Below, piece by piece: positions 16,938-25,404 of a DNA stretch of 64,000 nt. The stretch covers positions 1 to 64,000 of the forward strand of contig NZ_JACIEP010000001.1 of assembly GCF_014196915.1 (NCBI RefSeq), written 5' to 3'. The position numbers were made by a program, and so were the translations under genes. Below the pieces are notes generated by a model. It made no database searches. It was not told the origin of the DNA and saw only the letters and a list, made by a program, of their open reading frames with translations. The DNA is from Dysgonomonas hofstadii. Its GTDB lineage: Bacteria; Bacteroidota; Bacteroidia; Bacteroidales; Dysgonomonadaceae. Positions within the stretch are counted from its first letter, which is position 1, and each line of letters begins with the position of its first letter.

Positions 16938-18278
16938 TTACATGAAAAACTCGTGTGTTTGAAGCAGTTGGGCGTTCTCTTCCTTGCTGATACGAATGTA
17001 CTTCATAAAACTGGATTCGGTCTTGTGTCCTGTCATAGCCATAATTGACAGGGGAGACATATTTGATAAAAAAGCATTTGTCGCAAAGCTTCTCCGAGCA
17101 GTGTGGGTAGTTACCTTATCACATTTGCGGACTGTCTGTTCTTTGCGCTTTCCTCCTACTGTTTCGGTATAGGTTATCAGTTCCGTAATACCCGCTTTTT
17201 CACATAGCTTTTTTAATAGGCGGTTAGTCGATTGGTTAGATTGAGGCTTTGGTGGTCTGTTGTTGTATTTTACCAGTATCTCTTTTACTCTCTTACCTAT
17301 GGGGATAATTACCCTGTTATGGGTCTTATAGGTATCTATTGAGATCGTGTTCGTTTCCCAATTAAAATGGTCCATGCTCAAATTCACTATATCTGAATAC
17401 CTTAACCCTGTGCAGCACGATACCAGAAAACAATCCCGCACTTCGGCTTGATTATCGGGTAGTTCCAGAGCATAAAGGGCATCCAGTTCTTTTTCCGACA
17501 GATAGATGGTATTGGCATCTTCTCTCGGTGGAGCAAAATTCTTTTTGAAAACGCTGTTATTAGTGGTAACGTTATTATCGTAAGCATGACGCATAAAGAC
17601 TTTTAATGTCTTGATGTATTTCCCGATAGAATTTAATTTGTATTCTCCCGTGTGATGTTTAGAATCATATAGGAAGTTAATGAAGTCATTTTTAAACTCA
17701 TTTGTTATACTATCTAATGACAGTACCTTATTACGGGCTTTAGCGTACTTTTGGAGAATGTTCTTAGTGGATTGGTAGGTAGCGATAGTTGCAGGGGTTA
17801 GCCTTGTACTGCCTCCGTTTAGTATTTTACCCTGTTCGCATAAATCTATGTAGTAGTCAATATAGGATATGAGGTCTGTAATGACTTGTTTTGTCTCTTC
17901 CTGCTTGCTCTTTAGGTTCTTGCGTAATTCTTCTTGTATCTGGCTCGCCGTGGGGCTAATATCTCGGCTCTTGTAGCTTTCGATAATCTTAATGAGGGTA
18001 GAGGTGGTTTTCTCTATTTCCCGATTGATATTTTGGAGAGCAACTTGCAGCATGGAATTACCTTTGAGGTCTTTGTGCTGTTTGGCTGTTTCAAAGGCTT
18101 TCCCTGCTTCTCTATCCCAATAGGCAGTTTTGATCTTGTAATCCACAGGCAGGCAATAACTGAAACGAACGCCGTTGATAGTCATTCTCAATCGGATAAG
18201 AGAGAATTCTTCGGTGGCGTTCTTGAGAGAGAACTTGATTTGATTTCTTGTAAAAATGTTCTTGTTGTTCATAATCAT
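16938..18278 (-). CDS. int: Tyrosine recombinase (Bacteroidota Arm/SAM-like integrase)
   Basis: A 446-residue site-specific recombinase. The first 90 residues form an arm-type DNA-binding domain, about 130-240 the core-binding SAM-like domain, and 255-440 the catalytic domain. All catalytic residues are visible: R293 (TGLRYSD), K318, H392-x-x-R395 (HTARR), H418 (GHKT) and the nucleophile Y427. ATG codons at 18278 and 18272 are both possible. It is the only intact Arm-type integrase in the two islands, yet sits 7 kb from the nearest island end. A nested palindrome lies upstream at 18369-18400. Confidence 0.93.
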   Translation of the reverse strand: MIMNNKNIFTRNQIKFSLKNATEEFSLIRLRMTINGVRFSYCLPVDYKIKTAYWDREAGKAFETAKQHKDLKGNSMLQVALQNINREIEKTTSTLIKIIESYKSRDISPTASQIQEELRKNLKSKQEETKQVITDLISYIDYYIDLCEQGKILNGGSTRLTPATIATYQSTKNILQKYAKARNKVLSLDSITNEFKNDFINFLYDSKHHTGEYKLNSIGKYIKTLKVFMRHAYDNNVTTNNSVFKKNFAPPREDANTIYLSEKELDALYALELPDNQAEVRDCFLVSCCTGLRYSDIVNLSMDHFNWETNTISIDTYKTHNRVIIPIGKRVKEILVKYNNRPPKPQSNQSTNRLLKKLCEKAGITELITYTETVGGKRKEQTVRKCDKVTTHTARRSFATNAFLSNMSPLSIMAMTGHKTESSFMKYIRISKEENAQLLQTHEFFM

Positions 18279-18368
18279 TTAAGTTTTATGTTTCAGGAAC
18301 TTTCTTTCAAGGCTCGTTCCGTGAGACATAGACCTTAACTGCTGTTTTCAAGTTATTTGCCGTTAATC

Positions 18369-18400
18369 GGGCTCCACAACATGACGAAGCGTCAGAGCCC
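18369..18400. promoter_or_regulatory. Nested palindrome in the divergent integrase control region
   Basis: GGGCTC (18369-18374) and GAGCCC (18395-18400) enclose TGACG-aag-CGTCA (18382-18394), so two inverted repeats lie one inside the other. The inner motif and its CACAACA flank repeat the site at 15698-15712. It lies between the integrase (minus) and the small accessory gene (plus) and is a likely operator or attenuator. Confidence 0.5.
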
Positions 18401-18492
18401 GTCAAAGTTAAGCAATTATTGCACCACAATTAGCAAAAATGTTAAATCAAGTCCTTATTTTTTCATACATTTACGGAAAATATAAAAATACC

Positions 18493-18810
18493 ATGTCTAC
18501 AATAGCATTGACAGATAAAGAAACGGCAATCAGGGAAAAGTTAATCAAGGCTGCTTCCGAGGGTAGAACTGTGTACTATTCGGAGTTGACAGAGGGAGAT
18601 GCTTCTCTTGTACGTAGTCTTGGGGCGATATTGGAAAGGATTACCCGATATGACATAGAAAACAAACAGCCTATCTTGGCATCAATCGTTGTTCTTAAAG
18701 AGACAGGTTTACCCAGTGAGGGTTTCTTTGAGTTATGTGATACGCTGGATATTGATGCATATCTGAGTGATTTGCAGAAGGAGTGTTTTGAGTGGTATGG
18801 AAATTGCTAA
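18493..18810 (+). CDS. Small accessory protein, paralogue of the 8866 gene product
   Basis: 105 residues from ATG 18493 (the frame is open from 18439 but that would extend into the promoter region). It shares with the 8866 product the pattern REKLIKAASEGRTVYYSEL, LGAILERITRYD, QPILASIVV and GFFELCD; between them loop lengths differ. Function is unknown. Members with this pattern appear to be common small proteins in accessory regions, but I cannot name the family. It is the first gene before the methyltransferase operon, 247 bases away, and could serve as its regulator; that is inference from position. Confidence 0.65.
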   Translation: MSTIALTDKETAIREKLIKAASEGRTVYYSELTEGDASLVRSLGAILERITRYDIENKQPILASIVVLKETGLPSEGFFELCDTLDIDAYLSDLQKECFEWYGNC

Positions 18811-19000
18811 TTAGCTATAATATAACTTTCTACACAAATGTTTACTTGCATGTTTAAGTTAACAATAATTTTTATTGGTACTATAGGAAATGGAAGGTTG
18901 AGGAATAAAGAGATGATTACTTATTAAAACGAAATATCTAAGACTGTATTTTAGGTATAGTGAATTAGTAAAGCTTTCCTGGAAACAAGTAATTTGTTTG

Positions 19001-19008
19001 TATATTTG
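19001..19008 (+). promoter_or_regulatory. -7 box of the methyltransferase operon
   Basis: TATATTTG matches TAnnTTTG and is 49 bases before the GTG start of the methyltransferase. The operon therefore appears to have its own promoter, separate from the 18493 gene. Confidence 0.5.
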
Positions 19009-19057
19009 TGTGATATAAATTATCTATACAAAGATAAAAACTTCTAAAGCAAATAAT

Positions 19058-20380
19058 GTGAATAAGATTGAAACAAATATTAGAGTAAGTATAGACTCAA
19101 TCAGTTCTAAAGTTCTTAACGGTGAAAACTATTCAAGAACTCATTTCGCAAGGAGTATTTTAAATTATCCTGCAATGATGGTTCCCTCTGTACAAGAACC
19201 AATAATTGAGATATTGTCTAGTGTTATAGAAGGGGAGGTTTCTTTACTTGATCCTTTTATGGGAGCTTCCAATACACTTGTTACAGGAATGAAGTATGGG
19301 ATTAATGTATTTGGACAAGATATTAATCCACTATCTGTTTTACTTAGTGAGGTGAAAATTTGTATTTACCAAACAGATGAATTAATTGATGCTAGTAAAC
19401 GAATCTTAGGATGTATTAATTCAGATATATCTAATAACATTGAGATCTCATTTACTAATATTGACAAATGGTTCACTAAAGAAATTCAAATTGAGTTGTC
19501 CAAAATACATAGAGCAATTAGAAAGGAAAGTTCTCTCAAAATACGACGTTTCTTTTGGGTAGCCTTAGCTGAAACAATTAGATTAACTAGTAATGATAGG
19601 ACATCTACATTCAAAATGCACATGCGTCCTTTAGAGGAAATTGCTATGAGAAATGTGTCAGCATTAAGGACATTTAATTTAACATCAAATAAAAACATTA
19701 AGAATTTAGGAGACTATTTAGCCATTCTTGACCAAAGTGGACTTATAGATAATAACAAATACACAAAAAAAGCTGATATAGCGTGGGGCAATACCAATAT
19801 AAGAATTGAGTCAAAGGACATGTTTAACCTCTTGGTAACTTCTCCTCCTTACGGAGATAATCAAACAACTGTAACCTATGGTCAGTTTTCACATCTTCCA
19901 TTGCAATGGATACCAATTGAAGATATTGATGAGAAAATAACACTTGAATACCTTAAATCAGCTCAGGTTATAGACAATGAAAGTTTAGGTGGAAAAACCG
20001 AAGAGAAAATTTCAGATATAGAAGAACGTATTTTTGAAAGATCTAGGACATTAAAAAAATTTATCACTCAATTTGATGCTGTTGAAAGGAAGAAAGCAGA
20101 AAAGGTAACTAAGTTTATTAATGACCTAGATAAAAGTATAGATAAAATGCTTCCTAAAATGGTGCAAAATTCATTTTTAGTTTGGACAATTGGGAACAGA
20201 AATGTAAATAGACAAATAGTTCAAAATGATCTTATTCTGACTGAGTTGTTTAAATCTAAAGGTATTGGTTTATTTACCGATCTTGAACGAGAAATTCTAA
20301 GTAAGAGAATGCCAGGAAGAAATAATTTTTCAACTATGATGAATAAGGAGAAAATATTAATTTTCAAAAAAACGGACTGA
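19058..20380 (+). CDS. DNA methyltransferase (N4-cytosine/N6-adenine type)
   Basis: 440 residues, first gene of a three-gene operon. Motif I (AdoMet binding) is DPFMGASNT at 65-73 with the acidic GQDINP at 86-91; motif IV, the catalytic TSPPY, is at 261-265. TSPPY favours amino-methylation of cytosine N4, though adenine is possible. Motif I precedes motif IV with nearly 200 residues between, room for target recognition or a helical insert, and a coiled-coil-like stretch (KISDIEERIFERSRTLKKF) follows. The start is GTG (19058), since the overlapping ATG is followed at once by a stop. Its TGA shares one base with the next ATG (TGATG). No restriction endonuclease is adjacent. Confidence 0.85.
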   Translation: MNKIETNIRVSIDSISSKVLNGENYSRTHFARSILNYPAMMVPSVQEPIIEILSSVIEGEVSLLDPFMGASNTLVTGMKYGINVFGQDINPLSVLLSEVKICIYQTDELIDASKRILGCINSDISNNIEISFTNIDKWFTKEIQIELSKIHRAIRKESSLKIRRFFWVALAETIRLTSNDRTSTFKMHMRPLEEIAMRNVSALRTFNLTSNKNIKNLGDYLAILDQSGLIDNNKYTKKADIAWGNTNIRIESKDMFNLLVTSPPYGDNQTTVTYGQFSHLPLQWIPIEDIDEKITLEYLKSAQVIDNESLGGKTEEKISDIEERIFERSRTLKKFITQFDAVERKKAEKVTKFINDLDKSIDKMLPKMVQNSFLVWTIGNRNVNRQIVQNDLILTELFKSKGIGLFTDLEREILSKRMPGRNNFSTMMNKEKILIFKKTD

Positions 20381-22845
20381 TGGATAAAAGATATCATTTC
20401 AATATAACTCCTCACATTGTTAAACAGTTAGGGGAACAGCTTGTCCCAGATGAAGTTACGGCTCTGCTTGAGCTGATAAAAAACTCTTATGACGCAGATG
20501 CTTCCTATGTTTCTATAGAAATCAATACAAGTGAAGTCTATAATAATAGAGAGGTTTTCTATCCAAACCAAAAAGGATTTATTGTTGTTGAAGATGATGG
20601 GTTTGGCATGAATGAAGCCACAATTATGAAGTCGTGGTTGTTGATATCTTATTCCAATAAAAGAGCAAAGGATGGAGCTAAAGTCCAAACTCCTGCTGGT
20701 CGAACACCTTTAGGTGATAAAGGTTTAGGAAGATTAAGTACTCAACGACTAGCTAATATTTGCGAAATATTTACAAATAGATTAGGGGAGGATGGAACAC
20801 ATATCGGTTTCAATTGGAAGGATTTTGAGAAAGAAGAAGCATTAACTGATGTGAAAGTGAAGTATGAATCGTTCAAGAGTAAAAAAAAGAAAGGAACAAT
20901 CCTATTACTAACTGACCTGAATAACGCTGAAGTATGGCAAGGGAAAAATTTAGAAAGATTTAAGGGGCAAATTATTCAGGTGATATCTCCATATAAAGAA
21001 AATAGACCATTTGAGGTATATTTAAAAGTGAATGGACAATTGATTGAATTAGATTTATTAAGTGAGAGTTTATCTGATTTATCTATTTCAAACTTTTCAT
21101 TTGATGTAACCGAGAATATTTTAACAATTTCAGGGAAAACAAGATTGTCTAAGTTTTTGGGGAACGAGAGACCGCAAAAAGAAGCATTCTACAGTTTGGT
21201 AAGTTCTGATAATGGGATGAAACTCTCTAATTTTCTTCAAAAAAAAATACTAGATATACGACTTGCAACTAATCCATATTTTATAGAATTTGAGAGAAAA
21301 TTCGAAATTGGCAAAGATATAAATTTGGAAATTATCAATGGGGGTGCAGCTTATCCTGGTGATTTTAAAGGTGTCATTAATGAATTTTCATATAAAGAAG
21401 AACAACTAAAAGAAGAAGAATCAATAGATAATATTTTTGGAGAATTTAATAGCTACAAAGATTTTGCTCAAGCTCAAATAGGAATAAAGATTTATAGAAA
21501 TGGTTTCGCTGTTCTTCCATATGGAGTAGATGGAAATAAAGATTGGTTAGATCTCTCTAGTTCTCAAACTAAAACTTCATTTTATGATTTAAGACCAGAT
21601 AATGTTATTGGATATATATCCATAGATGAGGGAATCAATTACGAATTGAAAGATAAGACTGATCGATCGGGTTTGATTTCTAATCCTTTTTCTAGAAATT
21701 TTTTCATGCTAATCAGTTTTGCAAAAGATCAAATAAATCTATATCAAAGATCCATAAGAAAGAATTATAATGAGTTCTTAAACACATATACCCTTGAAAA
21801 TAATGGGATAAAAACAGTCACTCAAGCATTTAATCAATTAAAGGAAACTAAATCTGAGACTGAGGCTGTTAAGAATGACTTTAGATCTGCAATAATGACT
21901 ACAGATAAAGTTATTAAGGATTCATCCAAAATAGTTGAATCAGTCAGAAGTAACCCTATGTTTGCAACAGATTTAGAGAAAGAAACTGCTGAGAAGGTAG
22001 ATATTCTACTAGATACATTAAAAGTACTTCAAAACACCCTAATAAAATTAGAAAAGATAATTTCTAAAACAGAGAATTTAAATGAAGTCATAGACTTGCT
22101 TGAACCTAAAATTCAAATACTAGAAGAACAACTTAATGAGTTTACTGAATTAGCTAGTTTAGGATTAACCGCAGAAGCTATTGGGCATGAGTTCGCTTCT
22201 ATTGGAGCTCGATTAGCAGAAAAAGCATCGTTTTATTCTCTGAAATTACAGAATAAAAAACTGACAGATTCTGATATTTATATTTTAATCGAATATATAA
22301 ATACAACTGTTAACGGTCTGAATACTCAATTAAAACATCTTGATCCAGCTTTGAAATATGCACGTGATACGAAAACAGTATTGCAATTATCTGTATTTTT
22401 TGATGAGGAAAAAGAGTATTACAAAAACAGATTTAGTCAACATGAAATAAATTATAATATAAAAATACAGAGAGATTTTTCAATCAAAATTAACAAAGGG
22501 AAATTAGTGCAGGTTGTTGATAATCTTCTTAACAACTCTGAGTATTGGCTGCTTGAAAAGAAGAAGAATGAGCCAAGCTTTAAACCTACAATCACTATAA
22601 AAATAGAAGAACCTTGGATATACATATCAGATAATGGATATGGTATCACTCCAGCCATCGAGAATCAAATATTTGAGCCTTTCGTTACAACAAAACCCAA
22701 AGGTAATGGGCGAGGGTTAGGATTATTCATTGTTCAACAACTTTTAGATTCATTCAAATGTGGTATAATATTAGAACCAACATTAAATGAGAATAATAGG
22801 AAATATATTTTCGCAATAAATTTTTCAAATATTTTAGAGAATTGA
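20380..22845 (+). CDS. Double-GHKL protein: MORC/Hsp90-like ATPase fused to histidine kinase
   Basis: 821 residues with two ATP-binding folds of the GHKL superfamily. N-terminal: E31-x3-N35 (ELIKNSYDADA), D73-x-G-x-G (EDDGFGM) and the 112-118 GDKGLGR lid, as in MutL/MORC/Hsp90-type ATPases. C-terminal: a coiled-coil-rich linker (about 480-590), an H-box with GHEF (His603), an N-box DNLLNN (714-719), G1 DNGYG (751-755) and G2 GNGRGLGL (775-782), a complete histidine-kinase core. No membrane segment, so it senses in the cytosol. Both neighbours overlap it by one base (TGATG). It likely uses ATP-driven clamp closure to control phosphotransfer to the next protein. Confidence 0.85.
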   Translation: MDKRYHFNITPHIVKQLGEQLVPDEVTALLELIKNSYDADASYVSIEINTSEVYNNREVFYPNQKGFIVVEDDGFGMNEATIMKSWLLISYSNKRAKDGAKVQTPAGRTPLGDKGLGRLSTQRLANICEIFTNRLGEDGTHIGFNWKDFEKEEALTDVKVKYESFKSKKKKGTILLLTDLNNAEVWQGKNLERFKGQIIQVISPYKENRPFEVYLKVNGQLIELDLLSESLSDLSISNFSFDVTENILTISGKTRLSKFLGNERPQKEAFYSLVSSDNGMKLSNFLQKKILDIRLATNPYFIEFERKFEIGKDINLEIINGGAAYPGDFKGVINEFSYKEEQLKEEESIDNIFGEFNSYKDFAQAQIGIKIYRNGFAVLPYGVDGNKDWLDLSSSQTKTSFYDLRPDNVIGYISIDEGINYELKDKTDRSGLISNPFSRNFFMLISFAKDQINLYQRSIRKNYNEFLNTYTLENNGIKTVTQAFNQLKETKSETEAVKNDFRSAIMTTDKVIKDSSKIVESVRSNPMFATDLEKETAEKVDILLDTLKVLQNTLIKLEKIISKTENLNEVIDLLEPKIQILEEQLNEFTELASLGLTAEAIGHEFASIGARLAEKASFYSLKLQNKKLTDSDIYILIEYINTTVNGLNTQLKHLDPALKYARDTKTVLQLSVFFDEEKEYYKNRFSQHEINYNIKIQRDFSIKINKGKLVQVVDNLLNNSEYWLLEKKKNEPSFKPTITIKIEEPWIYISDNGYGITPAIENQIFEPFVTTKPKGNGRGLGLFIVQQLLDSFKCGIILEPTLNENNRKYIFAINFSNILEN

Positions 22846-24764
22846 TGAAAGAGAAAATTGTAGTTCACAGTAGTGAGGAATCGCTGGTTATAATACCTAA
22901 AGAATCCAATATAATAAATTTGCGAAAGAAAGCAATCGATTCAATATCGAATTTGTTAGATGTAGAAAATATTGCTCAAATCATTTATATCGATGATAAG
23001 TTTGATATAGAGAGTCAGAAAGAAGAATACAAAGCTCGACTGATTAAACTCAAGCATGAAAAGAAATATTTAAAAAGTGAAGAATTTGATGATTTAGATT
23101 GGGATGCCCCTACTCCTAAGTTTGAAACTGATATTGCTAAACTATGGGAGAAATCAGAAGATAAATCTGCTTTATTACTTGAAATTTGTTCACATGACAA
23201 GAATGATGAAGATGCAAATGTGATACCAGCTTTGGAAATTGAAAGATATTTTGGAAATAGAATTAAATTAATGACTCCTGATGAATGGGTAGCAGATAAA
23301 CATAATAGTATAGTTGCATTAGAAAAAGATCAAAGAGTGATCTGCTTATTTGATTTTGAATTTCAAAATGGTAGCCCTCTGGTATGTAGAAGTAATGGTG
23401 CATTATTAGCTAAAAACATCCTAGATAAGAAAAGATTAGCAGACAAAGTTGTTTGTGGTATTTTCTCTCATAAATTTACTGAGGAACAAGAAGATGAATA
23501 TAGAGAACTCTATTGTTCACAATACAAGATAAAGAAAGATCTATTTTATACAATATCTAAATTCCGTTTTGCTTTTGACCCACAGATTATAGGATTTCTT
23601 GAAGGTATTAAAAACTTATTATTGCTCAAATATGTAGAGCTTTTAAAAGTAGAATCGTTGAAACTTTTGAGTAAATCTAATAAGAGAGCAACCACAAAGA
23701 TACAGAATATATCGCCTAAAACCTTTAATCAAATAATTCAAAAATCATCCGTGAAAGAGGGTGTCTGGGAAGTTAATACTCTATTTAGACTTTATGGGAT
23801 ACTTTCTAAAGTTGAGAACTTTAATATGATTTCAGACAAGGAGATTAGAAAGAAATTTAATGAATCAATCAGAAGAATTAGAGGAATTGACATAGTAGAC
23901 ACAGGATATACTTCAAATATTAAAAATCAACAATTAATAGATTTAAGGACTAGTGAGTTGTACATTTCAGGTAGTATTTTAAATAAACTACATTTGCCAC
24001 TTGCCAATGGAGATATTTTTGAGATAAAAGGAAAGGAATACATGCTTTTGGTTCAGCCTTGTAATCTTGCGCTGAGAAGTACTGGGAGTAGGAGTAATGA
24101 ATATGATAACGCTTTTTTATTGCCAATTAAACTATTTAAGAAAGAAGAACTTAATCATACAAAGCATGAAGTGCATACACCCAGTAACGCATCAGGAAAA
24201 ATATTATGTGCCCATTTTTCTGACTTTAAGATTTTATCCTTAAACTTTCTTGATTTGACTGTTTTTAATGAAGAAGGTAGGTCTATTATTGATATGAAAA
24301 ATCCTCAATTAGTAAATGATGTAATTCATACACCTTGGAAAAAGCGTTACCATGAGATTCAAAAAAGCTTAGTTGTTTTGGAGAATACAATCAATTCTTT
24401 TAAATATGTAGAAAATAATATTATTCTGCAAGTGAGTCAGATAGATGCTGAGTTGAAAGTACTTGCTGAAGCTTTGAAGTCCCCAGCTAAGAAAGAGGAA
24501 GCTTTAAGGAATATGCAACCTCTTAGAGAGAAAAGAAAGCATTTAATAGATCATTTAAAAACAATCGAATCGAGTGTTTACTCAATAGATAATTTTGAAA
24601 CTTTCAAAATTTCTAACTTGGAAAGCTATGATATTGCGAATCGTATTTTCTCATTTGATATTAAAAGGGTCAAGCATTATAAATCTCCTTATTCAGATGA
24701 TTTACTACAAAAATTTATGTTGTATTTATCAAGAAATGCATTTGAACATGATTTTACCTCTTAA
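22845..24764 (+). CDS. Receiver-domain protein, output of the GHKL/kinase system
   Basis: 639 residues from ATG 22845 (TTG 22842 is also open). The N-terminal quarter matches a divergent response-regulator receiver: acidic pair D50-D51 (IIYIDDKFD), phospho-acceptor D170 (VICLFDFEF), S208 (CGIFSH) and K239 (TISKFRF), each at the end of a predicted strand. Between the first two strands is a large charged insert (about 55-150). The remaining 400 residues show no known domain; a helical coiled-coil region (about 510-590) is followed by a conserved-looking end. It may be a nuclease or DNA-binding effector of new type, but no nuclease motif was found. Confidence 0.75.
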   Translation: MKEKIVVHSSEESLVIIPKESNIINLRKKAIDSISNLLDVENIAQIIYIDDKFDIESQKEEYKARLIKLKHEKKYLKSEEFDDLDWDAPTPKFETDIAKLWEKSEDKSALLLEICSHDKNDEDANVIPALEIERYFGNRIKLMTPDEWVADKHNSIVALEKDQRVICLFDFEFQNGSPLVCRSNGALLAKNILDKKRLADKVVCGIFSHKFTEEQEDEYRELYCSQYKIKKDLFYTISKFRFAFDPQIIGFLEGIKNLLLLKYVELLKVESLKLLSKSNKRATTKIQNISPKTFNQIIQKSSVKEGVWEVNTLFRLYGILSKVENFNMISDKEIRKKFNESIRRIRGIDIVDTGYTSNIKNQQLIDLRTSELYISGSILNKLHLPLANGDIFEIKGKEYMLLVQPCNLALRSTGSRSNEYDNAFLLPIKLFKKEELNHTKHEVHTPSNASGKILCAHFSDFKILSLNFLDLTVFNEEGRSIIDMKNPQLVNDVIHTPWKKRYHEIQKSLVVLENTINSFKYVENNIILQVSQIDAELKVLAEALKSPAKKEEALRNMQPLREKRKHLIDHLKTIESSVYSIDNFETFKISNLESYDIANRIFSFDIKRVKHYKSPYSDDLLQKFMLYLSRNAFEHDFTS

Positions 24765-25200
24765 TTATCAAATACAATTATAATGTGAGAGATATTTCAT
24801 GATTCAGCTAAAAATATTTACCATCTTTCTTACAGAGATCGTACCCAATGCTCAACCCAATGTTAAAAATAGATTAAATATAAAATTGGAGAGTTTTGCA
24901 ATTATAGGAAATACATCTTCATTTATTTCACTATAAGTTATGCAACTATCTGTTAATTAGGACTTTTTTGGATGGGTTCTTTTTTTAATAGGATGTTATA
25001 TTTACGATCAATGAGTTATAGATGTTTCCCTTTTTATGTCGGACGGCAATAAAGATGCGTCTAGTGCCCAATCCAGTGCCCATTTTTGCGATGCATGGTG
25101 ATTGCTTATGATTCTTATAGCACTTAAATATTGATTTTCGGTTACTTGGAATAGAGTCAGCAAGCGTCAATACGAATCAGTTCGATTCCTGTTTCCTTCT
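24765..25200. other. Right end of island 1 with GTGCCCA repeats
   Basis: No gene is credible here. GTGCCCA occurs at 25064-25070 and 25076-25082, matching three copies near the left end. At 25180-25190 GTTCGATTCCT repeats 11 bases of the tRNA-Phe T-arm (7387-7397) and is separated by 10 bases from the 13-bp att copy at 25201, as though a tRNA 3' end had been interrupted. The rest is AT-rich and featureless. Confidence 0.5.
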
Positions 25201-25213
25201 CTGGTGGCACCAC
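25201..25213 (+). repeat. Middle att copy (island 1 right / island 2 left)
   Basis: CTGGTGGCACCAC, identical to 7396-7408 and 35190-35202. As the shared copy it is the junction between the two tandem islands. Confidence 0.82.
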
Positions 25214-25227
25214 TTTTAGAAACTCAT

Positions 25228-25267
25228 AAAACGTTGTAATTGAATAAATTACAGCGTTTTTTCTTTT
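25228..25267 (+). terminator. Terminator at the left end of island 2
   Basis: AAAACGTTGTAATT (25228-25241) pairs with AATTACAGCGTTTT (25247-25260), 14 pairs with one G-T, then TTCTTTTT. It is placed just past the att copy, as the terminator at 7421 is past attL. When island 2 alone occupied the tRNA it would have terminated the tRNA transcript. Confidence 0.85.
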
Positions 25268-25272
25268 TAGTT

Positions 25273-25295
25273 GGGTAAACATAGGTTAAACATTT
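25273..25295 (+). repeat. Left arm-type double motif of island 2
   Basis: GGGTAAACATAGG then TTAAACATTT form two close GTAAACAT-like half-units. The same arrangement with one extra base is at 35032-35055 near the right end, in the same orientation. This fits paired arm sites of the island's integrase. Confidence 0.6.
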
Positions 25296-25334
25296 AGATG
25301 ATTAATAGCTAAACACCTCATAATTAGGCGTTTG

Positions 25335-25346
25335 TATTTGCAAATA
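25335..25346. promoter_or_regulatory. Perfect palindrome before the recombinase gene
   Basis: TATTTGCAAATA is a perfect 12-bp palindrome 59 bases before the recombinase start, in the likely promoter. It is a possible operator of the recombinase/CHAT pair. Confidence 0.4.
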
Positions 25347-25404
25347 TAAGATTTTTTTAGTAACTTCAAGGAATTACTTAATAAATAACCACTAAATTAG
25401 AACT

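Larger units (their letters stand above)
7396..25213. mobile_element. Integrated island 1 at tRNA-Phe (about 17.8 kb)
   Basis: Bounded by the 13-bp tRNA-end repeats. It encodes an excisionase-like HTH protein, an SF3 helicase, a replication-initiator-like protein, an XRE regulator, HU, ArdA, a tyrosine recombinase and a methyltransferase/GHKL/receiver operon. No capsid, tail, relaxase of a known family or conjugation gene was recognised, so it looks like a satellite or mobilisable island rather than a complete phage or ICE. The integrase is in the middle and not at an end, which suggests a composite element. GTGCCCA repeats lie near both ends. Confidence 0.75.

Noticed and set aside
19058-24764. 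Ordinary type II restriction-modification system
   Set aside because: No restriction endonuclease motif is found in any of the three genes or directly beside them, and the kinase/receiver features are not explained by it.
19058-24764. Identity with Detocs-type two-component defence
   Set aside because: Detocs has kinase, receiver and a phosphatase-type effector; here a methyltransferase and a MORC-like ATPase part are present and no phosphatase is visible.
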